Source: Hormiphora californensis
Lineage: Eukaryota > Ctenophora > Tentaculata > Cydippida > Pleurobrachiidae
Direction: 5' to 3'
Length of the DNA stretch: 64,000 bases
Assembly (NCBI GenBank): GCA_020137815.1
Contig: CM035359.1
Location: 6,604,468 to 6,668,467, forward strand
The translations under genes were made by a program, and so were the position numbers. The notes under the pieces were generated by a model. The model was not told the origin of the DNA. It saw nothing but the letters and a program-made list of their open reading frames with translations, and made no database searches. Below are positions 1 through 12,300 of this stretch, piece after piece. The stretch's first letter is position 1; each line of letters opens with the position of its first letter.

Positions 1-99
1 CCTTTATTGGGTGTCTCCTAACCGATTGGTTGATGATGGGTTTTGCGGCGGAGCAGGTATCCTCAATTATTTCATCGTTGTCAACACTGTTTCCCACCG

Positions 100-228
100 T
101 CAGGTCATACGCCTGACACCGACGTACATTGCGGTAGGCTCTCGCTAGAATGCTCAATGCTCATGCACTCGATCACAGACACTTTCATCAACTTTGGCTT
201 GGCACAGTGTTTCGTGTCGCACTAGTCG
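100..228 (+). CDS. possible (pseudo)kinase exon, catalytic-loop and NFG region
   Basis: An open frame here reads H-C-G-R-L-S-L-E-C followed about 13 residues later by F-I-N-F-G-L-A-Q. The spacing matches a kinase catalytic loop (HRDxxxxN) and DFG motif, but with HRD and DFG degenerate, as in pseudokinases. It lies on the same strand and about 600 bases upstream of two exons that end in a kinase-like subdomain XI. No good splice sites were found at its borders, so it may be a relic or chance. Confidence 0.2.
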
Positions 229-487
229 ATCCTCTCGAATAGATTTTTATCAAAACCGACACTCTTTAGATGCGTTGTGTATCAACATGTGCCGGCCTTT
301 TTTATCGGATCTTACTGACTTGTTACACGTTGGACAGTTCACTTGTTTATTTTGGTTATTGAATTAGGGCTTTTTACGAGGCATGTTGATATCTTGAGCA
401 TCAAAAAGTGTAACACAAGTAAATCAGTTGTATCGAATAGTGAGTAACTATAGCAGTTAGTAATAATAAAACCAAGTTGTATAACAT

Positions 488-540
488 AGTCGGGCCCCGA
501 TTTACACCCCCTCTCAGATATATACCGGAACCCCGATTTA
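488..540 (+). repeat. degenerate pogo/Tigger-like terminus
   Basis: The sequence AGTCGGGCCCCGATTTAC and a second CCCCGATTTACTG nearby match, with changes, the terminus of the 899 bp inverted-repeat element at 60,090-60,988. No intact partner end is visible. The rest of 240-600 holds nothing I recognise. Confidence 0.4.
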
Positions 541-604
541 CTGGGAGGATACATTTCCCCGATATAGGAATTTGAATCCACTGTATTGCATCCTCCACTC
601 TAAC

Positions 605-890
605 CCTGTATCCTCCACGCTAACTATCTCTTCAGGATGTCCGGTATCAGGGAGGAGCAGCTATCCTCCACTCTAACTCTGTAACCCTCACTCTAACCCT
701 GTATCCTCCACTCTAACCCTGTATCCTCCACTCTAACCCTGTATCCCTCACTCTAACCCTGTATCCTCCACTCTAACTCTATCTCTTCAGGATGTCCGGT
801 ATCAGGGAGGAGCAGCTATCCCTCACTCTAACTCTGTATCCCTCTTCAGGATATTCGGTATCAGGGAGGAGCAGCTATCTACCAGTTTCC
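605..890 (+). repeat. minisatellite with tandem copies of an acceptor and exon start
   Basis: A short unit (TCCTCCACTCTAACCCTGTA and variants) alternates with three copies of a segment containing a polypyrimidine run, CTTCAG, and the first roughly 35 bases of the downstream exon (copies near 630, 785 and 842). Only the last copy runs into the full exon at 850-944. The 3' splice site and exon start have therefore been tandemly duplicated. Confidence 0.75.
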
Positions 891-1227
891 AAGTTATGTT
901 CCTCTGGCTGTTAGAACACTGGTGAAAAACTGTATCAAACAAAAGTAAGAATCCCCTTGGTACTGCTTCAAGCCTCAATTGTACTGGTTTCTTATATGAA
1001 CATGTTCGAATCGAATTGATAAAGCTTCATTTTCTAGAACATTTTAGTATAATAGTAGTATGTCTAACTCGCTGTTTTATTTCAGGCCATCCGAACGACC
1101 CTCACTAAAAGTAGTCAGAGACAAACTTATCCTAATACTGGACATTATCATCAAGGCATACAACTGGAAAGTCAAGGACCGATCCCTTCTTAATAGCCTC
1201 AACTTGGAGAGTGTACCCAAGCTGTAA
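850..1227 (+). CDS. last two exons of a kinase-like gene
   Basis: Exons 850-944 and 1086-1227 join in frame (CTTCAG acceptor, GTAAGA donor, TTTCAG acceptor) and end at TAA 1225-1227. The joined peptide contains FPSYVPLAVRTLVKNC and then PSERPSLKVV, which resembles kinase subdomains X-XI, where the conserved Arg sits in an ERPS motif. A short tail ending in ESVPKL follows. The family is not identified. The upstream part of the gene lies outside the window or in the degenerate region 1-600. The intron is 141 bases. The matching phase is the main support for a real gene. The kinase assignment is inference. Confidence 0.5.
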
Positions 1228-1783
1228 AAATAGCGGGGAGTTATCATGCGAGATGTTGAGATGGAATGTTAAAATAAAATAATTTCAGGGGGAAATTTTC
1301 AGAGCCATTGAACAGAGAATGGGAGTGCGAGAAAGACGCTTTAGTTATTAACTGAATTACTATTTGTATTTGCTTTTCACAGTCCAATTTTTCTTATAAT
1401 TTTTTAGTTTGAATAGATGGCACTAGCTGGAAGTAAGATGATTATACTGCTTGGCATTGATGATGGGTCGAATTCACAATTAAATGCCCAAGACACTGAT
1501 TTGGAACACTATGCATTTACCAGCACAGAATATTATTACTGCTTTTCTATCAATAGTTGTTCAAACTTTGTACTTTTACAGTTACTTTGTTAACGTTTAC
1601 TCCTTGAAGTTGATTATTGCCAAATTAGGGGAACGGTAAATGTTCGTCAATATTGACTCACTTGTTTAATCAGTGTACGCTTTTATTTAAACTAACTTTT
1701 TAACGACAAACTTTTAGAGTTTCATTTCTTTTGTAATTGTGTTTCCTGGTAGAGTATAATTGGACTGACCATATTCCCTCTAA

Positions 1784-2007
1784 GGGTGCGCACAGACTGT
1801 TCATGCGTGATCATGTCCATAAGTGGACTGAAAACTGAAACTTATTCATATAAAAGCGAAAACCACTGTACCCGACTAATTTTGATACGCTGAATCACGT
1901 AAGCAACTTTTCCAATCTGTCTGAGATCGGGAAAGTGTTCTAATTGGGCATAATTGGGTCTTGCCCACTTATGGACATGATCACGCATGGACAGTCTGTG
2001 CGCGCCC
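1784..2007. mobile_element. 224 bp Harbinger-like MITE with TAA target duplication
   Basis: Inverted arms of about 44 bases start GGGTGCGCACAGACTG and end CAGTCTGTGCGCGCCC. TAA flanks both sides (1781-1783 and 2008-2010). Three-base TWA duplications and GGG/CCC termini are typical of PIF/Harbinger elements. It has no coding capacity. The stretch 1228-1780 before it is AT-rich with nothing recognised. Confidence 0.65.
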
Positions 2008-2010
2008 TAA

Positions 2011-3030
2011 GCGAGCGAGAGCAGTGGTCCGAGTATTGGAGTGACTTGTTGAGTAAGGAACTAAGGAATGACTATTCTCTCGGACTCGGAGTGAGCAACA
2101 GTTGATGAGTAAGGGGGGGAGACACAAGACGACACTGGTCAGAGCTGTCAGAGCATTGGCCTGACAGGTCAGAGCTGAGCTGTCTGGCGCCGCGACCCAT
2201 CTGAGCGCACTGTCGAGAATCAAATGGGGCATGGCGCCGCCATACACTATACAGGAGCTGAGAGTGAGAGCAATGGCCTGACCTTGGCTCCAATGCAACC
2301 TATTCTCGCTCCGCGAAGAATAGGCTCCCGGCCCGTGGACAGCAAGAACTCACGTGCGCGCGATGTAAAGCACGTTTTTCAGCAAATCCCGCGCGACAGA
2401 CTGTTTTGGGAGACCTTTTTAGCTGACCTAGCACTACTCAAACGTCAATTACCGCCTCATTTCGCATCGTGATGAATCGGCGGGTATTTTCCCATGCTCA
2501 CAGGGCCATGACGATTCTCCCAGTACCCGCAGATTGTCCCAGGACCGAGTAGGAGCTTGCAGCCAGGTCTTTAAAGAATTACCCATGTTTAGAGTCAATT
2601 TTGACCCACTATTCCTCAAATGCTGATACTCGCGGGTATTTTCCGTAAAACTAGAGACAATTACCTGCCAGGAGCAACAAACGAGATGTAAATCGGTTCA
2701 GTAGTTCCTTGCAGCCAGGTCTTTGAAAAAGTTTGCTCTAAAATCAATAACGGGCCGGAGGCCTAGATGTGAGATCGATCTCGGTCGCTGCGCGACCTCG
2801 ATCTCACTCAGGCATCAATGTGGCCAAGGCCTGACCCTATACTATCGTCTCGGATTGAGCGATAACTGTGGTCAGAGCATTGGTGGGACAGGCTGTTTCT
2901 GTTCAAACTCACCACACCGAGGGGCGGGTGACTCCTTCAAGTTCAATTCTTAACTGCGCGGCATATTTGTGGTGACTGTGCGGTATTGTTTTGCGCGCCA
3001 CTCAATTTGACGAAATTTCGTAAAATTCCA
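2011..3030. other. non-coding, GC-richer stretch with dispersed repeats
   Basis: No credible gene. It contains GTCTGGCGCCGCGACC near 2180, which recurs with small changes at about 15,005 as GTCTGGCGCCGCCGACC, each followed by ATCTGAG. It also holds a short palindrome around 2,770-2,810 (GAGATCGATCTCGGTCG and its complement). Confidence 0.4.
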
Positions 3031-3055
3031 AAATTTCGATTTATTTCAACAAACT

Positions 3056-3480
3056 TGAAAAGCGCTTGAAAAGCGCTGCCTTATCCTATCGGGGGCCAGC
3101 AACGTTTGCCAAGAAAAGCGCTGCCTTATCCCACGCAACGTTTGCCAACAACAAACTTTCTTTGAATTTTCTTAAATAGTGGAAGCTCTTACGGTAATTC
3201 CCACGCCCCGTGGGAAAGTTTTTGACCGTGGGAAAGTTTTCAAAGCGTGGGAAAAGAGAGATACATACAATAACTACAAAAAATAAATTGTTTTTTCTTA
3301 GTTATTGTATGTATCTCTCTTTTCCCACGCTTTGAAAACTTTCCCACGGTCGAAAACTTTCCCACGGGGCGTGGGAATTACCGTAAGAGCTTCCACTAAA
3401 AGTCTAAAGACAGTTAAATTGAAAAGCGCTGCCTTATCCCGCGCTACCGGGGGCCAGCAACGTTTGCCAAACAGTTAAAC
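3056..3480. repeat. direct repeats GAAAAGCGCTGCCTTATC around a foldback
   Basis: GAAAAGCGCTGCCTTATC followed by CAACGTTTGCCAA occurs near 3,068, 3,113 and 3,420, with a decayed version near 3,791. The foldback at 3,177-3,399 sits between copies, so it probably inserted into an older repeat. Confidence 0.6.
3177..3399. mobile_element. perfect foldback (hairpin) element
   Basis: Arms of about 98 bases are near-perfect inverted copies (left from TAGTGGAAGCTCTTACGG, right ending CCGTAAGAGCTTCCACTA), with a spacer of about 26 bases. Each arm holds two CCGTGGGAAAG motifs. The same terminal sequence, CCGTAAGAGCTTCCACTA, occurs alone at about 8,905-8,922, so this is a family. Confidence 0.75.
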
Positions 3481-3559
3481 CTGATTTTTATCGATAAATT
3501 GTGTAGAGTTACCTATTTTAAAAATCTTTCTTTGTTTTCAATTCGATTTTTAAAACTAG

Positions 3560-3780
3560 AAATGACGCTCCAGTTACAAAATTGAAACCGGACATCAGTT
3601 TCTCTGGCCAGCTGGCTGCTGGGACACTCCTGGTGAACCATGCCACCAGCCACGCACGACATTTTCGATCACGTGATCGATGTGAATTACATTGAAAGTA
3701 GCACGTCAGCACTCCAAAGAGAAACTGACACCAGTTTTCACTGAAAACTGATACCAGTTTTCAATTTTGTAACTGGTCCC
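3560..3780. repeat. dispersed repeat, inverted relative to 7,740-7,950
   Basis: The segment with GAACCATGCCACC, GATGTGAATTACATTGAAAG and CTCCAGTTACAAAATTG corresponds to the reverse complement of 7,740-7,950 (for example CTTTCAATGCAATTTACATC). Both copies have diverged. No ORF. Confidence 0.5.
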
Positions 3781-4364
3781 TGACCAACGTTGAAAAGCAC
3801 TGCCTTACAGTGCTGCTTGTAGTGGGAATACGGTGTCTGAATAATACGGTATTTGACCATTACGGTTTCTGAAATACATATTTATTTGAAATACATATAT
3901 ATTTCGGTGTCACGTGTTGTTAATCTGGCCGCTGGCGCTTTGATTGGTCCCGTCTTACCGTTTTTCACTGATACCGTGTTGAACCGATACTGTATTCTCA
4001 CTACAAGCACCCATGTTATCCCGTGGCCTGTCAGCTGCGTTTGACTAGAGTTCAAATCTGGGTGCCTTCCATTTCGGAAAACGTTAAAATCTGGGTGCCT
4101 TCCATTGCTAACAATTCATCGATTTTGGCGGTCGAGACGGGTTAGCGCTTGGGGTTATTGGTTAGGGCTATCGATTCTCTATCAGATACCGTTTAGTTTA
4201 CTCAAATCAGCCATGTGATTGCGTGGCTATAGCCGTTTGAAAAAAGTCGGTCTAAGTGGTTTTAGGTGTACTTTTTTCGGCAGCACGCAGCTGTAAACAC
4301 GCTGCAAGGCACCCAGATTATAATCGCGCCCTTCCATTTTTAACAATCCATCGATTTTGGCAGT

Positions 4365-4510
4365 AAACACTTCTTCTTCTTCTTCTTCTAAGAGTGTCGC
4401 GTGTGATACCCTAAAGAACTATCGCGACTTTCGTCATTGCGATTTGGTCGACACTGTGTGAGTGCTCGTGAGTGACCCCCTCGGGTGTGACCCCTTGGGT
4501 TAGGGCTACC
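4365..4510 (+). repeat. dispersed repeat, inverted relative to 9,140-9,275
   Basis: A run of CTT repeats, then AAGAACTATCGCGACTTTCG and TTGCGATTTGGTCGACACTG. The reverse complement is present at 9,140-9,275, with TTCTACGAGTGTC-type ends and GAAGAAGAAGA. Coding potential is absent. 4,510-5,490 holds nothing else recognised. Confidence 0.6.
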
Positions 4511-5500
4511 CATTAGGGTCTGGCCCCTGGGTAGGCGGAGGTGCTATGACGCAAAATGCACGTTTTAAGGGGTTTTGCGCCATAACTGTGCCATTTCTTT
4601 ACCAAAATGCTAAAACTTAACCTGGGTGGTAAAATCTCGGTGCTCTCTTTCCAACATGCCCAAGATGAAGCATATTATGGCCAACTGCCAAGAAATGGTA
4701 GAGTTGTCAGTAGATGGCTAAAACCGTCTAAATTTGGTACTAAGAAAAATGCAAGAAGAAGAATGCAAACACTCAACACTCAACACCACTCCCTATTACT
4801 ATCTGGATCGGTGAGATGCGCTCGCTGCTCGCAAGACAGATAGAAGTATCTGGAAGACTCAGGACACCTAACCCCCACCTACGCTTCAAGCTGAAGTTTC
4901 AACCGTACCAGTTATAATTCGCTAACTCAGTGGCATCGCGATACGCCATACGATTTCAATGTAAAAAGTTTGGGCTCGTCAAGTGGAAGGCCAAACAATG
5001 TGGACCAATGTCGTGTTCTGTTCGACCGGCGGGTATTACATTTTCCGACACGACAACATCTGAGAGCTAAATGACTGAGATTGTATGTTGAATGCTCGTG
5101 ACTCGTTGGTAACGCAGTCACCCTTACAACCGAGAGAGGTGACCCGTGACGGCGCCACCAACGTGACTCGTGTGTAGAAGTGCAGAGAAAGCAATGCTGA
5201 CATGTCTGTACGGAATTCATTTTCACCATTAACACTGCCCATGAAGCAAGTATGGACGTGGTAGCAGTAGGCCTTTGGCGGAAAATACAGCCTAAATGGA
5301 CATTGCACGTGCGAATTTTCCATACCAATGTACCCTCAGTTTTCTTAATTCTGTGCCCAATACCTCCGAACCGTTAAATCCTAATACGCCAGCCAGACAG
5401 AACCCAGCTATCAATTGATATTTAAATTTTCCTTATACTGGATCGATCTCTATAATATCTGTATGTGGCACAGATTCAAGCGAATTAATGAATTCGCTCA

Positions 5501-5502
<2 letters not shown>

Positions 5503-5587
<85 letters not shown>

Positions 5588-5595
5588 TCTCTCTC
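5503..5595. repeat. (CT)n microsatellite
   Basis: Near-pure CT dinucleotides over about 90 bases. A 12-base C homopolymer and (GT)n follow near 5,692-5,716. The open frames here read only Leu-Ser or Arg-Glu and are not genes. Confidence 0.95.
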
Positions 5596-5839
5596 ACACA
5601 TACACTTGACCTCGCACGTCTATTAATTGCCATTCATTCGATCGTTAGTCCGTGCCATCTTATTCAGAGGAGGTAGTACAGCTGCTGCATTCCCCCCCCC
5701 CCCGTGTGTGTGTGTAATCAGGATCTGCGGTGGATATATCTGGAGCATCATCTCACATATATGTGCCCGATCACAGCATCTCTCACATTGGTGTCTCTCA
5801 CATTGGTGTCTCTATTAGTGTGATAGGAGCTCTTCTTCT

Positions 5840-7069
5840 GTGGAAGTTATTATATGGGTCATATGTTTTCTGATCTCGTATGGTTGTTGTAAAATATATC
5901 CCATTGTTGTACAATATATCCCATTTTATCTTCTTTTATTTAAATTAAAAGTATAGAGACTAACTAATTAAGAAAATATGTGAATGAAAGAAAGCGAAAG
6001 AAAGACAGAGAGACTTATGCAAAATGAGATGTGCAGAGTGTCTTATTTTAAACTTTCCTATTCAACTCGATCTAGACCTACCCCATTGTTCAGTAATTAC
6101 GGGAGCTCGACGTCTTTGTATACCATTTCACTAAACATATTGTGCCGGATAAATTAGAATATAATGTACGTCCGCGAGAATAAGATCTATCTGCAGTACT
6201 CTGAGCTTCAACTTATTAAACTTAGTTGGGGTCTGTGCCAAACCAAACTCTTTAATTCTAAATTTAGTTTGAGTTAAAACCACCGTTTAGCAGAAAAGAT
6301 GGTGCCAGAATTTAGATAGTATTATTGTTTATTGTTTAATACCATCATCTATCGTAGAACTAAACTAACAAATAGTATTCAGTTCCACCTGACAATTGCC
6401 ATTATATACACACAAACGAACAAACCCACTCTGTGTTTGCCGTGTGTGTGTGTATGCAGTTGATAGTAAGTGTGGAGTAATTAGAGTCATCCTCTTAGTG
6501 CCGTAATCACACTGTCAAGAGTTTTCGTAGAGAGGGACAGATATGGAGGGAGATAGGGAGGGAGGGAGGGAGAGATAGAGAGAAGTCTTGGCACGTTATG
6601 CTGCAGAAAGAATCGCGACAATTATAGACAGTGATCTAGATCTATTAGATTGGTACTCCATATAGTATCGGTTTAGTGGGAGAGTAAATGGGAGGGAGAA
6701 AGGCGTTCCCTCCATTTATCCCGTCCCCCTGTCGATACTGGTAAATAATAATGGAAAGAAAAAGTGTTCGTTTTCTTGTGTATGTTGTTAGAAGATGAGA
6801 AGAAAGAGAGAGAAGAAATGAGAAGATAGAGGGAAAGAACTAAAGAAAAAAGAGATTGAGACCAAAGGGGAGGGAAATTTGACCACCTGGTGCTCTCTGT
6901 CGTCTAGTGATATGGAGATCTAGGTCTATCTAGAGAGAGAGAGAGAGAAGAGAAGAGAGAGGAGGAGATGAGGAGAAAAGAAGGAAAGAGAGACGAGAGA
7001 GATATTTATTATCTCTATATCTATCGCTTGTCTATCTCTTTCTATATATTACTTATTATCTCTATCTGT

Positions 7070-7102
<33 letters not shown>

Positions 7103-9140
7103 CCTCTCCTCTCTCTATCTATCTCTCTCTCTCCGCTCTCTCGCTCTCGGGTTTGTCTATCTCTCATTTCTCTCTATTTTATCGTCTCTCATGTATCCTC
7201 TGTCCTATCTATATCTATATATATATCTCTCTCTTCTCTAGCTCTCTATCACTCTATCTCTAGATCGCTTATGTTTGTCCCAAACTGCGTTCTGCGTTTA
7301 TTTACTGTGACTGAATCAAGAAAAAGTATCTCTTTCACAACTGAAACTTTCGCCATTTTAGATTTTAGAATTAAGAGAAAATAAAGCCCGTTCACGAGGA
7401 GAGATCGAGTAAGACTTGGCTGCGTAGCTGTGTGAGGGGAGTGTCCTATGGGGCGCGCGAACAGAGGGGCGCAACGTGCCCAAGAGTAAGACAAGTGTCG
7501 GTATTATTCCTAATAAAACTATTTGACAATTTGACATTTAACCTCTTAATAAATATGCTTTATATTCGAATTTTATGCTTCTATTTTTAGGCTCTGGGTT
7601 ACCCCTCGACTCTCGAGTATACAACGAAAGGGGGAAGCACTTCAAACTGACCCAGATTTGCTGATCTGGTGACAACGATTTAACTCATACCGCCCACATT
7701 CACTCATTTAGGTTTAGGCTTAGGCCCCAGTTGGAGATTCGACTACTGGCGCCAGTTTCTTGATGCCAGACTCTGCTGCTGACACTGCACGTGGCGCCTA
7801 CTTTCAATGCAATTTACATCGAAATTCCTGGTAGTCATCGAAGATGTCGCGCGCAGCATGGTTCATCAGGAGTCTCCCATACCAGCTAACTACTGGTGTC
7901 AGATTCCTGCAGCCTGGTGTCAGTTTCCAATCTGCAACTGGAGCGTAACCTGCCATTTTCCTTCATTCCTTCTTGTTTTATAGTGTAAAATAAAAATGTT
8001 TAAGAGAACACCAGATCCAAGAGTGCACTTGATCCAAGCGCACACCACATCCAGAAGAGACTATTCCAAGACAACAATTCTGATCTCATCCAAAAGATAT
8101 TGCTCTTGGAGTGGTCTCTTCTGGATTTGGTAGGCTCTTGGATGTGGTCTCTTCTTTAGCAGTGAGGTTGAAATGTCCATGCACAGAAGCAGAGTAATGT
8201 AAGTCAGCATATTAAGAATTCAAAGAATGAGTTAGTGAAACACAAGGATTGTTTCTATCCTGTTTGACAAATATTGATCCAACAGGAGTTCTCCCATTGT
8301 AATAAAAATATCTCAGTGATGGATGGGTTGATTTTGAACTATTCTTTACTACTACATACTACTTATACCTACAACAAACTTGTCCAATTATGATTCGGTC
8401 CACTCTCACTTTTAGTTTCGCCGAGGGGCCCTTCAAAACCAAATTACGGAAGTTTTCCGCTCAATTTCTCAGTTTTTAAGTTTTAAAAACGTAGATCAAC
8501 GAATATGCATTTAACTGATACAAAACTCTACAAGCGCTATGGTAACGATTGTATGTGGTATGCCAAATATCCTTTGAGTATATTTCAGCTGTGTACGCTG
8601 ATTAATGAGGCTCTCCGAGAGGTACTAGCCGTCCTTTTTCCCCCGACTACATTTCTTTCTAACCTATACATATATTGTCTCTCTGTCTTTCAATTTCTAC
8701 CTTTTTTCTTGCAAGAATATGTTATAAAGAGTTGAGGCGGGGAGGGGGGGAGGGGGTTTATCCGCTAAGTTTTTGACATCTATCATGGTCCTAACTGTAC
8801 ATTTTTTCGGCTCAAATCCTGTGCTGTGATTGACTGAAATTTCCTGCGCTGGAAATTTCAACCAATCACAGGGCAGGATTTGAGCCGCGTGAGTGGGAAA
8901 TCCGTAAGAGCTTCCACTATTGCGGATGAACCCCCCCCCCCCCGTTTAAACTTTAAAGTCAGATTTTTTGAAGTTGTCACCCCTTGCCTAGCTAGACTGT
9001 CTTTCGCGTTTGAACAAAACAACTGATTGATTCTGAACGACTACTATTTTAATTCTTTCTCCATCTTTTCTTCTGCCCCTTCTGTGCTGAGCCATACTAG
9101 TAGACCATGTGTTACACACCCCCCGTGGGTTTTACTCACG
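5840..9140. other. intergenic stretch, no gene recognised
   Basis: AT-rich sequence with purine-rich patches (6,540-6,585; 6,790-6,990) and imperfect CT/CTAT runs (7,066-7,255). It also holds the inverted partner of the 3,560 repeat (7,740-7,950), a foldback at 8,028-8,155 and another at 8,809-8,922. No splice-consistent coding exons were found. Confidence 0.5.
8809..8922. mobile_element. foldback relic with shared terminus
   Basis: CGGCTCAAATCCTG and CAGGATTTGAGCCG form arms of about 40 bases, with CAATCACAG in both. They are followed by CCGTAAGAGCTTCCACTA, identical to the right end of the foldback at 3,177-3,399. It appears to be a related element that has lost its left end. Confidence 0.55.
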
Positions 9141-9275
9141 GGGTTCCACCCATGGGTTCCACCCATGGGGTCACTCACGAGCACTTCACACCAGTGTCGA
9201 CCAAATCGCAATGACGAAAGTCGCGATAGTTCTTTAGGGTTTCACACCCGACACTCGTAGAAGAAGAAGATGTGT
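9140..9275 (-). repeat. inverted copy of the 4,365-4,510 repeat
   Basis: Reverse-complement match to 4,365-4,510 through CAGTGTCGACCAAATCGCAA and CGAAAGTCGCGATAGTTCTT, ending in GAAGAAGAAGA. A short tandem of CCATGGGTTCCAC lies just upstream. Confidence 0.6.
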
Positions 9276-9375
9276 TACACAGAACTGAGTTAAAAGGAAC
9301 GTGTACTTTTGGATTAAATTGGACGTTGCAGAGAGATTGGAGGTCTGTCAGCGGTTTATCGACATGAAAATATAC

Positions 9376-9533
<158 letters not shown>

Positions 9534-9743
9534 AGTCATAATGAAAGTATGAAGTCCCCCCCGCTGCGTTGAAGTTTGATTACTTACCTTCTCACTCTCT
9601 AGTCTATCTATATATCTCTCTATCTATATATATCTCCCTATATCTCTTTCTCTCCTCCTCTCCTCTCTGTTTCTCCCACATATATCACTATTTATCTCTG
9701 ATTTGTGTCTCGTTGGTTATGTCTGAAATGAACTTTATCGCAT

Positions 9744-9762
9744 CTTTCTTTCTCTTTCTCTT

Positions 9763-9834
<72 letters not shown>
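9744..9834. repeat. (CT)n microsatellite
   Basis: CTTT-rich lead into pure CT repeats for about 70 bases. Confidence 0.95.
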
Positions 9835-9837
<3 letters not shown>

Positions 9838-10013
9838 TTAGTTCCATCTCTTTCTCTATTTCTTTCTCTCCGCTAACCACATTCATGGTTTGAACTCATT
9901 TGTATCGATGTTCTTTTATCGATCAGATCTATAACCTATTATTCTTTATCCACTGTGAAACTTACTGGTCTATCAGACATCAGTGCAATTCAGTTGTTAT
10001 AGAGCAACAGCAG

Positions 10014-10074
10014 TTTATTAACCAAGTGCGATATAACAAAAAACTGTTTTGTTATAACGCACTAGGTTAATAAA
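10014..10074. repeat. 61-base palindrome, small MITE-like hairpin
   Basis: Arms TTTATTAACC(A/T)AGTGCG and complement, with ATAACAAAA/TTTTGTTAT at the centre and a 4-5 base loop. No target duplication is clear. Confidence 0.6.
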
Positions 10075-10304
10075 TTCACCCACACTTCAAATACGTACCT
10101 TATAAACTGCAGGAAAGTTTGAATATGAAAACACATAACTACCGTTGTGAAACACGTTCTGGGTAATTCTATTTTAAAACGGACAATTTATCTTTTAACT
10201 AGGGTTACGAACTGCAGTCTGCAGCCCGATCCAAGCAACCCTGTTTTATACAAACTCGTCTCTCTGCTTGTTCTCTCATACCAAAAATATTCTGCGAGCT
10301 TTCT

Positions 10305-10424
<120 letters not shown>

Positions 10425-10558
10425 TTACTTCTCTCTTAAATCTCTCCCTACTAGTTCAAATCAGTATGGGTGGCGCTGAGGCGCTCATTTCATCTAGCAA
10501 TAACACTGCTGCGTGGTGTTCTTACTTATATGTCAAGCTGTCTCTACCCTCTCTCACT

Positions 10559-10592
<34 letters not shown>

Positions 10593-10699
10593 ATCTCTAT
10601 CTCTATCTCTATCTCTATCTCTCTCTATCTCTATATCTCTCACCCTCTATCTCTCTCTACTCCAAAATCTAAGCTCTCTGAACCCTCCTTCTAATCGCT

Positions 10700-12300
10700 A
10701 ACTTCGTCACAAAAAGTCGCCCCTGTTCATTACCAAATATGGTCAGTCCAAGGGTTAATCTGAGGGACTCCTTCGTGACGCAATCGAAGTTACCATGCCA
10801 CATCGGCTGTTCTTCAGACCGAATATGGATCAAGTCTGGAACGTTTGGGAGAAACGTTCCCGAGAGGCGTGGTATTTAAACAGAGTTCTCGATACTCAGC
10901 CAGATCTTTATGTTGTTCTTGAGAAACATTCTGTATTAGCTCCTTCTTGTTGAGAAACTCTTCTTCTTTTTGAAAAATGGGTGACAGCTAAAATTTGACT
11001 CCCTTGAGTTTCAAAATGACAGTTTTCATTTGCCATGCATATTCTATATACAGTTCAGTTTGTGCTTTCTGCAAATTTAGATGTTCATCTTGGTGGGGTT
11101 CCTGTATTTGGTGCATGTCCAGCAGTTTGTGTAGTATAATAATAATCAATTTGTTTGGGTAATTCCATACCAGTAAATGATTCTATGCCTCTATATTATG
11201 AGGTATAATCTTGGCAACATCTATATATTCTTTTTTATCGGGAAATCATTTAGAATTAAATATTCACCGTCCACGGGCTCCACCAACAACGTGGTATCAT
11301 ACCTCGCGGCTCGCAGAAATGACAGTTGGTGCCCCTAGATTTTATATATAGAATTCAAATATGTATGTTCTTAAGAACAAGGTGAGCCTTTCAGCGAGAT
11401 TGGGCGAGTCAAAATAATTTTACACTTGTCAGGGTGGAACTGCTTTTTTTCATGATTGTCTAATGACTAATGACTATATCAGCGGAGAACTACATGTCAA
11501 TGTTTTCCTGCAGAGCACTCACCATGCACTCACCATGCACATGAATAAAACAAATAGGGGGGGGGGCGCTAAGATACTACCCCTTGGGACACCGGATAGA
11601 TAAAGACTAGAAGAGAACTTTCCCCAATTACCCACTTTTTAAATGCGGTCACAGAGATAATTACGAATAAAGCAAAGCATGTAATTACCATCTATTACTA
11701 TTAAATTTGTTTTAAAGTTTATTCTAAATGGTTATATGCATTATGCATGACTGTGCTGCATTTGGGGGTTTGTCTAAACCCAATGTCCCTTAATCTGCGA
11801 GTTTTAAAATCTTTTCTTCTTTTCTTTCCCCTTCTCTCTCTCTCCTCTCTCTCTCCTCTCTTCTTCCCCCTCTCTCACCCTATCCTTGCTTCCTGCGTCC
11901 CTGGTCAAGAGCGTGTATTGTGTCTAGTGTGATGAAGTAGTTACATCTAGTGCAGTAGTTTAATATCATCATAGATGAAGGGAGAGAGATAAGATAGAGA
12001 GAGAGAGATAGCTAAGAAGGAAGAAAGAGAAAAAGGAAAAAAAAGAGAGAGAGAGAAAGAAGAGAGGGAGAGAGAAAGGAGAGGAGAGGGGGGGAGAAGA
12101 AAAAGAGAGAGAGGAGGGAGAGAAGGAAGAGAGAGAGAGAAGGAGGAAAAGAGAGGGAGGAAAAAAGGGGAGGAAAGAGAGGAAGAAGAGAGAGGAAAAA
12201 ATTGACAAAAAGCCGGTGGGAGGCTCATCTCCGTTTTCAAGTATGGTTTGTAATTCTTTCCCAAATTTAATAGGAGCGGGTGAAAAATTTTTCCCCGCCC
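10700..12300. other. intergenic stretch, no gene recognised
   Basis: Unique-looking AT-rich DNA with a G tract at 11,560, pyrimidine-rich DNA at 11,810-11,880 and a purine-rich block at 11,980-12,200. No supported exons. Confidence 0.45.
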
